Below are positions 7,856-15,508 of a stretch of DNA of 64,000 bases, in pieces (position 1 is the first letter of the stretch; each line of letters starts with the position of its first letter). This stretch comes from Bacteroidaceae bacterium (GTDB lineage: Bacteria > Bacteroidota > Bacteroidia > Bacteroidales > Bacteroidaceae). The stretch lies in contig JAKSIO010000005.1 of assembly GCA_024398785.1 (NCBI GenBank), forward strand, positions 20,473 through 84,472, in the 5' to 3' direction. The position numbers were made by a program, and so were the translations under genes. The notes below the pieces were generated by a model, which was not told the DNA's origin, made no database searches, and worked only from the letters and a program-made list of their open reading frames with translations.

Positions 7856-10348
7856 ATGAACGTATTATACAGTTGGCTGAAAGAGTATGTGGACTTTGAT
7901 TTGAGTCCGGAAGAACTTGCAGCTGCGTTGACATCGGTTGGACTTGAAGTAGATGGAGTAGAAGAAGTCCAGTCAATAAAAGGCGGCTTGAAAGGTATTG
8001 TGGTAGGACAGGTTCTGACGTGTGAAGCACATCCAAATTCAGACCATCTGCATATTACTACAGTAGATTTCGGGGCTCAGACTCCAAGTCAGATTGTGTG
8101 CGGTGCTCCTAATGTTGCTGCCGGTCAGAAAGTGCTGGTTGCAACGCTTGGTGCAGTAATATATTCAGGTGACGATTCATTTACCATCAAACCATCAAAA
8201 CTGCGTGGTGTGGAGTCTTTCGGAATGCTCTGTTCAGGTGCCGAGCTTGGTCTGAACCAGGATAATTCCGGAATTATGGTTCTTCCGTCAGATGCTCCTG
8301 TAGGTACACCTGCCGCAACATATTTCAACCTTGAAAGCGATTATGTGATAGAGGTTGATATTACTCCTAACCATGCTGATGCCTGTTCACACTGGGGTGT
8401 GGCACGTGACTTGTATGCGTGGCTGCGCCAGAACGGTTACAAGACAGCATTGCACAAACCTCTTGTTGACGCATTCAAGGTTCAGAATAATGATCTGAAG
8501 ATTGATGTCCAGGTTGAGAATACACAGGCTTGTCCGCGTTATGCCGGCGTAAGTATTAAAGGCGTAACGGTAAATGAGAGTCCTGAATGGCTCAAGCGCA
8601 AACTCAATGCAATAGGTCTGCGTCCAATCAATAATATTGTTGATATAACTAACTTTATTGTTCATGCAGTGGGTCAGCCTCTGCACTGTTTTGATGCTGA
8701 TAAAATAAAAGGTGGAAAGATTGTGGTAAAGACCATGCCGCAGGATACAAAATTTGTTACCCTTGACGGAACTGAACGCAAACTTTCAGACCGTGACCTT
8801 ATGATTTGCAATGCAAATGAAGCCATGTGTATTGCAGGCGTGTTCGGCGGACTTGATTCAGGTACTACAGAAGAAACAAAGAATGTGTTCCTTGAGAGTG
8901 CATATTTTGATCCTACATGGGTACGTAAGACTGCCCGTCGTCATCAGCTGAGTACAGATGCATCGTTCCGCTTTGAGCGCGGAATTGATCCGAATGGCGT
9001 AATATTCTCCTTGAAATATGCCGCATTGCTTGTTCAGGAACTTGCCGGTGGAGAAATTTCAATGGAAATTGAAGATAATTATCCGAACCCTATTCAGAAT
9101 TTCAGCGTTGATTACAACTTTGAATCTGCAAACAGATTGATTGGTAAGAATATACCTGATGATACTGTCAAGAGTATCATTACAGATCTTGGAATTGAGA
9201 TTGTAGAAGAAAGTGCTACAGACCTCAAACTTTCAGTTCCACCTTTCCGTGTTGACGTTCAGCGTCAGTGTGATGTTGTGGAAGAGGTTCTGCGCATATA
9301 CGGTTACAACAATGTTGAATTCGGTCAGACATTCCAGGCCAGTCTTTCGGAGCAGGGAGCAGCTGACCGCAGCAACAAGATGCAGAATCTGATTGCAGGC
9401 CAGCTTATCGGTAGCGGTTTCTCAGAAATTCTAAATAACTCTCTTACACGTGCCGCTTATTATGAGGGTCTTGAGAGTTATCCTACAGACAAACTTGTCC
9501 GTATAATGAATCCGCTCAGCTCTGATCTGAACGTAATGCGCCAGACACTGCTGTTCGGCGGTTTGGAGAGTGTATCGCACAATATCCGTCGCCAGGCTGC
9601 CAATCTTGCCATGTTTGAGTTTGGCAAGTGTTATTACTTCAATGCTGCTATCAAGGCTGACTCTGCCGATGTCACCGAACGCGATAAGGAACATTCACGT
9701 TTGCGTGCATATACAGAAGATATGCATCTTGGACTTTGGCTTACAGGAAATATGGTTCAGTCTTCATGGGCTCATGCAGACCAGACAACTTCAGTATATC
9801 AGCTTAAGGCATACGTTGAGAATATTTTTGAGCGTCTTGGACTTGAAAACGGAATGTATTCTATAGAGGAGCAGGGTGCTGACATTTATTCATCGGCATT
9901 GAGCTATGTGCTGCGTTCCGGTAAAGCGGTTGCACAGATAGGTGTTGTAAAGAATGGTCTGCTCAAGGCATCAGATGTTGATGCTGCAGTCTATTATGCT
10001 GACATCAACTGGGATGTGCTTATGAAGGCAACACGCAAGGTAAGCGTATCATATACTGAATTACCCAAGTTTCCTGAGGTACGCCGTGACCTGGCTCTGC
10101 TTGTTGATGTCAATGTGACATTCCAGCAGATACGCCAGACTGCACTGAAGGCTGATTCAAAACTCATAAAGAGCATTTCTCTGTTCGATGTCTATCAGGG
10201 CAAGAACCTTGAGCCCGGCAAAAAGAGCTATGCAGTATGCTTTATGCTGCAGGATCCCGATGCCACACTCAACGACAAGGTTATTGAGAAGTGCATGAAC
10301 AAGGTTGTTGCAGCTCTGCAGAAGGAACTGGGTGCAGTTTTGAGATAA
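7856..10348 (+). CDS. pheT: Phenylalanyl-tRNA synthetase beta subunit
   Basis: Beta chain of the alpha2-beta2 PheRS that charges tRNA-Phe. Domain order fits: N-terminal segment NVLYSWLKEYV, EMAP-type tRNA-binding domain about residues 40-150 (HPNSDHLHITTVD), B3/B4 editing domain, B5, the catalytic-like core, and a C-terminal anticodon-binding FDX-ACB domain (PKFPEVRRDLALLVD). The 830-residue length is normal for Bacteroidetes. The last four codons and stop are duplicated immediately downstream (see repeat at 10333). Confidence 0.97.
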   Translation: MNVLYSWLKEYVDFDLSPEELAAALTSVGLEVDGVEEVQSIKGGLKGIVVGQVLTCEAHPNSDHLHITTVDFGAQTPSQIVCGAPNVAAGQKVLVATLGAVIYSGDDSFTIKPSKLRGVESFGMLCSGAELGLNQDNSGIMVLPSDAPVGTPAATYFNLESDYVIEVDITPNHADACSHWGVARDLYAWLRQNGYKTALHKPLVDAFKVQNNDLKIDVQVENTQACPRYAGVSIKGVTVNESPEWLKRKLNAIGLRPINNIVDITNFIVHAVGQPLHCFDADKIKGGKIVVKTMPQDTKFVTLDGTERKLSDRDLMICNANEAMCIAGVFGGLDSGTTEETKNVFLESAYFDPTWVRKTARRHQLSTDASFRFERGIDPNGVIFSLKYAALLVQELAGGEISMEIEDNYPNPIQNFSVDYNFESANRLIGKNIPDDTVKSIITDLGIEIVEESATDLKLSVPPFRVDVQRQCDVVEEVLRIYGYNNVEFGQTFQASLSEQGAADRSNKMQNLIAGQLIGSGFSEILNNSLTRAAYYEGLESYPTDKLVRIMNPLSSDLNVMRQTLLFGGLESVSHNIRRQAANLAMFEFGKCYYFNAAIKADSADVTERDKEHSRLRAYTEDMHLGLWLTGNMVQSSWAHADQTTSVYQLKAYVENIFERLGLENGMYSIEEQGADIYSSALSYVLRSGKAVAQIGVVKNGLLKASDVDAAVYYADINWDVLMKATRKVSVSYTELPKFPEVRRDLALLVDVNVTFQQIRQTALKADSKLIKSISLFDVYQGKNLEPGKKSYAVCFMLQDPDATLNDKVIEKCMNKVVAALQKELGAVLR

Positions 10349-10364
10349 TGCAGTTTTGAGATAA
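10333..10364 (+). repeat. 16-bp perfect tandem duplication over the pheT stop
   Basis: TGCAGTTTTGAGATAA occurs twice head to tail (10333-10348 and 10349-10364). The first copy encodes the last residues and stop of PheT; the second is non-coding and lies before the YebC-family gene. It looks like a recent slippage event. Confidence 0.9.
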
Positions 10365-10391
10365 AATAATAATTAAAAAAATACATATAAA

Positions 10392-11126
10392 ATGGGAAGA
10401 GCATTTGAATTTAGAAAAGCTAGAAAGCTTAAACGTTGGGGTAACATGGCCCGTACATTCACCCGTCTTGGAAAACAGATTTCAATAGCTGTCAAAGCAG
10501 GTGGTCCGGATCCAGATACCAACTCTACTTTGCGTGCAATCATTGCAACCTGCAAGCATGAAAACATGCCGAAGGACAATATTGAGCGTGCCATAAAGAA
10601 CGCAATGGGTAAGGATACCAAGGACTACAAGGAAATGAATTACGAGGGTTATGGTCCTTATGGTATTGCTATCTATGTTGAGACTCTGACAGATAACACA
10701 ACACGTACTGTTGCCAATGTACGTGCCGTATTCAACAAACTTGGCGGTACACTTGGAACAAGCGGAAGCCTTGATTTTATGTTCACCCACAAATGCCAGT
10801 TCACAATTGCCGAGAAAGACGGTATGGCTATTGATGACCTGATTCTTGAACTGATTGATATGGGTATTGAAGAGGAGTATGATTACGATGAGGAGGAGAA
10901 GGAGTATACTCTTTACGGTGATCCTAAATCATACGCAATGATTCAGAAATATCTTGAGGAGAACGGTTACGAGGTAAAAGCTGCCGAGTTTACACGTATT
11001 CCTAACGATCTTAAGGACTTGACTCCTGAACAGCGTGAGACAATTGACAAGATTGTTGAACGTCTTGAAGACGATGACGATGTTCAGAATGTCTATACCA
11101 ATATGAAGCCTCTTGACGAGGAGTGA
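10392..11126 (+). CDS. yebC: YebC/PmpR/TACO1 family protein
   Basis: Family known for roles in translation (TACO1, YebC) and sometimes in transcriptional control (PmpR). The N-terminus GRAFEFRKARKLKRWGNMARTFTRLGK and the middle YEGYGPYGIAIYVETLTDN block are typical; an acidic stretch (EEEYDYDEEEKEY) sits near residue 155. At 244 residues it is normal. It starts 43 bases after pheT, and its stop TGA (11124-11126) is 11 bases before the next gene, so an operon with pheT is likely. Confidence 0.93.
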   Translation: MGRAFEFRKARKLKRWGNMARTFTRLGKQISIAVKAGGPDPDTNSTLRAIIATCKHENMPKDNIERAIKNAMGKDTKDYKEMNYEGYGPYGIAIYVETLTDNTTRTVANVRAVFNKLGGTLGTSGSLDFMFTHKCQFTIAEKDGMAIDDLILELIDMGIEEEYDYDEEEKEYTLYGDPKSYAMIQKYLEENGYEVKAAEFTRIPNDLKDLTPEQRETIDKIVERLEDDDDVQNVYTNMKPLDEE

Positions 11127-11137
11127 TTTTTATATCC

Positions 11138-11641
11138 ATGGCTGATATGACTAATGCTGAAAGGGTAGAACTGGCTGTACAGTTGTTCAAGGAAGGGTAT
11201 AATTGTGCCCAGTCCGTAACGGCTGCTTTTGCTGATTTGTACGGCTATACCCGCAGTCAGGCATTGAAAATGTCAGCATCGTTCGGCGGAGGTATAGGAC
11301 GCATGCGTTATGTGTGCGGAGCTGCCAGTGGAATGTTTATTCTGGCCGGTCTTGATTGCGGTACTGATATTGCTTCTGACACCGATGCCAAGGCTGCCAA
11401 TTACAAGGTTGTGCAGCAGCTTGCCGCTGAGTTTGTGCGTAAGTGCGGTTCGCTGGTCTGTGCTGATCTGCTTGGTCTGGACAGACCGCTCATACCACGT
11501 TTGGAAAGCGAGGACTCTCCAATGTATGGCTCCAAACCGGCACCGCGTACCGAGCAGTATTATCAGAAACGTCCTTGTGCGGAGACTGTAAGAATTGCAG
11601 CAAATATATTTGCCGAATATTTGGAGTTAAAACAAAAATGA
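11138..11641 (+). CDS. C_GCAxxG_C_C family protein
   Basis: Belongs to a small bacterial/archaeal family defined by spaced cysteines: YNCAQSV, YVCGAASGM, KCGSLVCADLLG and RPCAETV are all present. The function is not established; the conserved cysteines suggest a metal or redox role (inference). The ATG at 11138 is preferred over the frame opening at 11123, which overlaps the upstream YebC-family gene. Length is 167 residues. It is probably co-transcribed with the YebC-family gene. Confidence 0.85.
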   Translation: MADMTNAERVELAVQLFKEGYNCAQSVTAAFADLYGYTRSQALKMSASFGGGIGRMRYVCGAASGMFILAGLDCGTDIASDTDAKAANYKVVQQLAAEFVRKCGSLVCADLLGLDRPLIPRLESEDSPMYGSKPAPRTEQYYQKRPCAETVRIAANIFAEYLELKQK

Positions 11642-11689
11642 TGTTATTTTTGTGATAAACATATTTTTTTTAATCTAAATTTTATAACT

Positions 11690-11896
11690 ATGTTAGTAGT
11701 ACAGGTAGGCTTTTATGCCGGAGCTATTTGGAAGGCCTTGGAAGGTCAGAACAGCTTGACACAGAAAGAAATCAAGAAAATTGCCAAATTGAAAGACAAA
11801 GAATTCTATTTGGGACTTGGCTGGTTGCTGCGTGAGGATAAACTCAACGTTAACCAGGAGTCAGATGTTGAGGAAATTTATTACTCTCTCAAGTAA
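11690..11896 (+). CDS. Small winged helix-turn-helix protein (DUF2582-like)
   Basis: A 68-residue protein with a predicted compact winged helix: GAIWKALEGQNSLTQKEIKKIAKLKDKEFYLGLGWLLREDKLNV. This resembles the DUF2582 winged-helix family found across Bacteroidetes. Its target and role are unknown. It has 48 bases of AT-rich upstream sequence and is followed by a strong terminator, so it closes the pheT transcription unit. Confidence 0.82.
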   Translation: MLVVQVGFYAGAIWKALEGQNSLTQKEIKKIAKLKDKEFYLGLGWLLREDKLNVNQESDVEEIYYSLK

Positions 11897-11923
11897 TATT
11901 GGGTTGGTCTTATAAAGTTATGT

Positions 11924-11960
11924 GCGGTCCGGACTCTTGTGGTCACGGACCGCTTTTTTT
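11924..11960 (+). terminator. Strong Rho-independent terminator after the winged-helix gene
   Basis: Arms GCGGTCCG (11924-11931) and CGGACCGC (11946-11953) pair perfectly and are followed by seven T. Its distal half, GACCGC plus T-run plus AG, is repeated at 13409-13424 beyond the next gene. Confidence 0.92.
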
Positions 11961-11962
11961 AG
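11948..11962 (+). repeat. Direct repeat copy 1 flanking the ATPase gene
   Basis: GACCGC followed by seven T and AG. The same word with eight T occurs at 13409-13424, just after the ATPase stop. The repeats bracket one gene with its promoter, consistent with insertion into or recombination at a terminator. Confidence 0.7.
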
Positions 11963-11972
11963 TGTTGCTTCT

Positions 11973-12047
11973 GAAAAAGTCAGATATTTTTGTTCTGATT
12001 TCGAGAAAAAGTCATAAATTTGCCGTCGAATACTAAAGAAAAAGTCA
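11973..12047 (+). promoter_or_regulatory. Promoter with three GAAAAAGTCA iterons upstream of the ATPase gene
   Basis: GAAAAAGTCA occurs at 11973-11982, 12005-12014 and 12038-12047, spaced 32 and 33 bases, about three helical turns. The middle copy ends exactly where a -7 box TAAATTTG (12015-12022) begins, with TTTG at 11989-11992 as a possible -33 element (22-base spacer). The third copy ends 4 bases before the ATG. Regular phasing over a promoter suggests binding sites for a regulator, but none is identified. Confidence 0.6.
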
Positions 12048-12051
12048 AATT

Positions 12052-13398
12052 ATGCTTAAGAGAAAGATCCAGACGGTAATCCACGAATACCTGACATCAG
12101 ATTCCAACAAGGTGCTGGTGATTGACGGTGCCAGGCAGATAGGGAAGTCCTATATCATACGCTACGAAGGGGAAAGGCTATTCTCAAACTACATCGAGCT
12201 TAATATGGTTGAAGACAAGAAGGCTGACAGGATCTTCGAGAATGTCAAGGATGTCCAGGACTTCTATTTCAAGGTCAGTCTGGTCGCGGGCAACAAGATG
12301 CACAAGAAAGAGGATACATTAATCTTCATTGATGAGATTCAGGCTTATCCGGATCTGTTGACGCTGCTGAAGTTCCTCAAGGATGACGATAAGTACAACT
12401 ATATTGTCAGCGGTTCCCAGCTTGGGATAGCGCTAAACGAGACTCTTTCCAAGCCTGGCGGAAGGATGCGGAAGGTGAGGATGTATCCGATGGATTTTGA
12501 GGAATTCCTTTGGGCGAACGGAGTCGGTGAGGATGCCATCAGCACGATTGCCGAGCATTTCCAGGCGCGCGAAGCTTTGGATGAGGGCAGCCACAATTTC
12601 ATCATGGACTTGTTCCGCAAGTTTCTTCTGGTCGGCGGACTTCCTGATGCAGTAAATGCTTACGTATCATCCAGGAACCTTGTCGAAGTCAGGAAAGTGC
12701 ATGAGGAAATCCATTCCCTTTACAAAGAAGACTGCTCGCAATATGACAAGGAACACAAACTCGTCATAAGAAGGGTGTATGACCTGATTCCATCCAATCT
12801 TGAAAATAAGAAGAAAAGGGTCCAGATCAACGATATTTCCGGCAAGCGCGGCAAGTGCACAGCCGATTATAAGGAAGAGTTCGAATACGTGATCAATTCC
12901 GGTATCGGTCTTGAAGTCAAGGCCATTTCCAATCCGAGGTTCCCTCTGGCCGACTCCGAGAAGAAGAGCCTTCTGAAGCTATATTTGAACGATGTCGGAC
13001 TGCTTACCAACATATTGTTCCGATATAATGCGAAGGCTGTTCTGGACGACCTACCGAGCATCAATCTCGGCTCTGTATATGAAAATGTCGTCGCTTCTGA
13101 ACTTGCTGCACACGGATACACGCTGTGTTATTATGACAGCAAGAAGAATGGTGAAGTTGACTTCCTGGTTGACAACTACGACACTCTGTCCACAATGCCC
13201 GTAGAAGTCAAATCCGGGAAGGATTCAAGTGAGCACAGTTCTTTGGACAAGTTCCTTGCGACACCAGATTATCATATTCAGAATGCGCTGGTGCTGGACA
13301 ATAAAAGGGGAATAAGGCAGGATGGGAAGACAACCTACATGCCAGTCTACTACATTATGTTCCTGCAACCATCGACTCCTGATGCAGTCATAATCTGA
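12052..13398 (+). CDS. AAA-family ATPase with C-terminal DUF4143
   Basis: Member of a large prokaryotic family of AAA_14 plus DUF4143 proteins whose cellular role is not settled. Walker A is DGARQIGKSYI (about residues 24-35) and Walker B is TLIFIDEIQAY (about 100). The C-terminal DUF4143 region ends with a PD-(D/E)xK-like block (GEVDFLVDNYD then MPVEVKSGKDS). Length of 448 residues is normal. Codon use (many TCC, AGG, AAG) differs from the neighbouring housekeeping genes. Direct repeats of a terminator half flank it, so it is probably a mobile or recombined single-gene insertion. Confidence 0.88.
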   Translation: MLKRKIQTVIHEYLTSDSNKVLVIDGARQIGKSYIIRYEGERLFSNYIELNMVEDKKADRIFENVKDVQDFYFKVSLVAGNKMHKKEDTLIFIDEIQAYPDLLTLLKFLKDDDKYNYIVSGSQLGIALNETLSKPGGRMRKVRMYPMDFEEFLWANGVGEDAISTIAEHFQAREALDEGSHNFIMDLFRKFLLVGGLPDAVNAYVSSRNLVEVRKVHEEIHSLYKEDCSQYDKEHKLVIRRVYDLIPSNLENKKKRVQINDISGKRGKCTADYKEEFEYVINSGIGLEVKAISNPRFPLADSEKKSLLKLYLNDVGLLTNILFRYNAKAVLDDLPSINLGSVYENVVASELAAHGYTLCYYDSKKNGEVDFLVDNYDTLSTMPVEVKSGKDSSEHSSLDKFLATPDYHIQNALVLDNKRGIRQDGKTTYMPVYYIMFLQPSTPDAVII

Positions 13399-13408
13399 TG
13401 TATTCCCA

Positions 13409-13424
13409 GACCGCTTTTTTTTAG
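13409..13424 (+). repeat. Direct repeat copy 2 flanking the ATPase gene
   Basis: GACCGC, eight T, AG: the distal half of the terminator at 11924-11960, without a matching upstream arm. It overlaps by one base a short palindrome, GCATTA-TTA-TAATGC (13424-13438). Confidence 0.7.
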
Positions 13425-13442
13425 CATTATTATAATGCGGAA

Positions 13443-13595
13443 ATGATAAAGGAGGTGCCATACTCTATACACTGCTCTCGATCTCAAACTCATTGCACAA
13501 ACCTATCCCGACAGCCCTGTCACCTGCGTCAGAGATACTATCTGACAGAACTTGGCAAGGCTTTTCAGCAGTACTTAAAGAATAATCAAAAATAG
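13443..13595 (+). pseudogene. Probable decayed gene fragment
   Basis: An open frame of 50 codons ends in RYYLTELGKAFQQYLKNN, which reads like the C-terminus of a real protein. Its first half is unconvincing, whereas another frame over 13459-13530 reads HTLYTALDLKLIAQTYPDSPVTC. Joining the two requires a frameshift near 13521-13530. The most economical reading is a remnant of a frameshifted gene. The family was not recognised. Confidence 0.35.
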
Positions 13596-13697
13596 TCCCA
13601 ATATAATACTGACTCTCAAACTGCACCACACTCGCATAACGCTATGTAGTTGATATTCATATGAGCATTTTTCATAATCATTAGTTTTGAAGATAAA

Positions 13698-13856
13698 TCA
13701 GAAGTTTTTTTGCTGCTGATAATGTTGCATAATCTTGGCGCCTGGTTCATGCAGTCGCTTGTCATCTTTCGGTGTGTTTTCGTCTGTGGTGAAGAAAAGT
13801 TCATCAATCCTTGCCATAATAGCATCGTGCTGTTTTCAACTTTTTATCTGTGCCAT
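13698..13856 (-). pseudogene. HigA-like antitoxin relic (truncated, internal stop)
   Basis: On the minus strand the frame from ATG at 13856 reads MAQIKS, stop, then KQHDAIMARIDELFFTTDEN, TPKDDKRLHEP and ends at a stop at 13698. The phrase IMARIDELxxxTDENTPxDD resembles the N-terminal segment of HigA-type antitoxins before their HTH domain. The internal TGA (13836-13838) and the missing HTH domain show that it is dead. The upstream neighbour on this strand is now the CRISPR array, so any partner toxin has been lost or displaced. Confidence 0.5.
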
Positions 13857-13906
13857 AATCTATATGTTTGAAACGTCAATTTTCATATATTCATCGTGTG
13901 TCCCTA

Positions 13907-15045
13907 ATCTACAATAGTAGAAATTAAATATGGCGTATAGCCTGTTTGAATCACTTCCGGCAGCGGCACAATCTACAATAGTAGAAATTAAATATGGCGT
14001 ATAGCCATGATAATTATGCTAAGGGATATACCTATCTACAATAGTAGAAATTAAATATGGCGTATAGCCAAATTCAAAAATACATTGTAATTTTGCCATC
14101 TACAATAGTAGAAATTAAATATGGCGTATAGCCCATAGCCTTGCGTATAAAGGTCTCTGGATATCTACAATAGTAGAAATTAAATATGGCGTATAGCCGC
14201 CCTTACATTAGGTAAGGATGCAGAGAGATCTACAATAGTAGAAATTAAATATGGCGTATAGCCACCTTACAAAGGAAGACATCAGAGAATGGGATCTACA
14301 ATAGTAGAAATTAAATATGGCGTATAGCCGCCATCTTTGATAAAACTGTTTATTCCGTATCTACAATAGTAGAAATTAAATATGGCGTATAGCCGGGTAT
14401 TATGTGTATGTATAACTATACTAATCTACAATAGTAGAAATTAAATATGGCGTATAGCCTATCCATTATCCTTTGCACATCCCGGTTATCTACAATAGTA
14501 GAAATTAAATATGGCGTATAGCCCCGATAATTTTCAGTCCTGCCGGCTGTGATCTACAATAGTAGAAATTAAATATGGCGTATAGCCGATGGCAAGACAA
14601 TACGTATTTCTGACCATCATCTACAATAGTAGAAATTAAATATGGCGTATAGCCAAATGGCGGCAGCGCAGATCTGGAAGCAATCTACAATAGTAGAAAT
14701 TAAATATGGCGTATAGCCCAGGCAAAAGTGTAGTATAAAGGTCTTTTTATCTACAATAGTAGAAATTAAATATGGCGTATAGCCACATTCGCAGTCTGCA
14801 AGAGAGATAACTCATCTACAATAGTAGAAATTAAATATGGCGTATAGCCTCTAAAAAACAACAGTTGGAAAATGTTGCTATCTACAATAGTAGAAATTAA
14901 ATATGGCGTATAGCCCTCCTTCGTGATTATGCCGCTCTTGGCATATCTACAATAGTAGAAATTAAATATGGCGTATAGCCGTATCTAATACATTACAGGA
15001 CGCTTATGAATCTACAATAGTAGAAATTAAATATGGCGTATAGCC
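13907..15045 (-). CRISPR. Type V-A CRISPR array, 18 repeats and 17 spacers
   Basis: Eighteen apparently identical 36-nt repeats start at 13907, 13971, 14034, 14098, 14163, 14228, 14294, 14359, 14424, 14488, 14552, 14619, 14683, 14749, 14814, 14880, 14945 and 15010. Spacers are 28, 27, 28, 29, 29, 30, 29, 29, 28, 28, 31, 28, 30, 29, 30, 29 and 29 nt. Read on the minus strand the repeat begins GGCTATACGCC and ends in TCTAC-TATT-GTAGAT, the pseudoknot/hairpin handle typical of Cas12a crRNA. The array is therefore read in the same direction as the cas genes, with the leader-proximal repeat at 15010-15045. The distal repeat (13907-13942) shows no degeneration. Confidence 0.99.
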
Positions 15046-15234
15046 TCTATTTGTTGGTCAAAAGTAATACATTTTATTAATAGATATACAAGTAATGCAT
15101 ATTTTTTTTATCTTGCCAAAGTAGATAAAATACTGGGGAGAATATAAAACAGACTGCTTTTACAACCTTAATATTAAGAATTTCAGCGGAATAACTTACA
15201 TATTGAAATTATGTAAAGACTGACATCTGCATAT
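15046..15234 (-). promoter_or_regulatory. CRISPR leader with candidate array promoter and a dyad
   Basis: This AT-rich 189-nt stretch lies between the cas2 stop and the first repeat. On the minus strand TACTTTTG (15059-15066) matches the -7 consensus and TTGT (15088-15091) is a weak -33 element with a 21-nt spacer. Transcription would start a few bases before the first repeat. An inverted repeat TTACATA-N7-TATGTAA (15196-15216) lies near the cas2 end; its first ten bases, TTACATATTG, also occur in the operator region of the HTH-ImmA gene. Confidence 0.6.
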
Positions 15235-15507
15235 TTAAAAGTAAACAACATCAACATCACGATGAATTGCATTTCCATATTTCTTTAGTTTGACGCTAGC
15301 AACGTCAAAAATAATGACACTATCAGCTCCACTAAATTTTTTGGAAAACATGTCTTCAATTGCAATCAGCATATTGTCAATGACACGATTTGTGTTGTTA
15401 ACCTCATATACAGAAAACTGTAAGCGTATGGCACCGTATTTTGCAAGCATTTTGGAAAACTTTGTTCTCAATTTGTCATCTTTTATGTCATAACTAATTA
15501 CTAGCAT
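15235..15507 (-). CDS. cas2: CRISPR-associated Cas2
   Basis: Small ferredoxin-fold protein (90 residues) that forms the structural core of the Cas1-Cas2 spacer integrase. The N-terminal beta strand MLVISYDIKDDKLRTKFSKML with Asp7, and LQFSVYEV in the middle, are typical. It ends near the leader and starts one base after the cas1 stop, so the two are translationally linked. Confidence 0.97.
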   Translation of the reverse strand: MLVISYDIKDDKLRTKFSKMLAKYGAIRLQFSVYEVNNTNRVIDNMLIAIEDMFSKKFSGADSVIIFDVASVKLKKYGNAIHRDVDVVYF

Positions 15508-15508
15508 T

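Noticed and set aside
13735..13917. Plus-strand 60-codon frame before the array
   Set aside because: It runs into the first CRISPR repeat and lies opposite the better-explained antitoxin relic.
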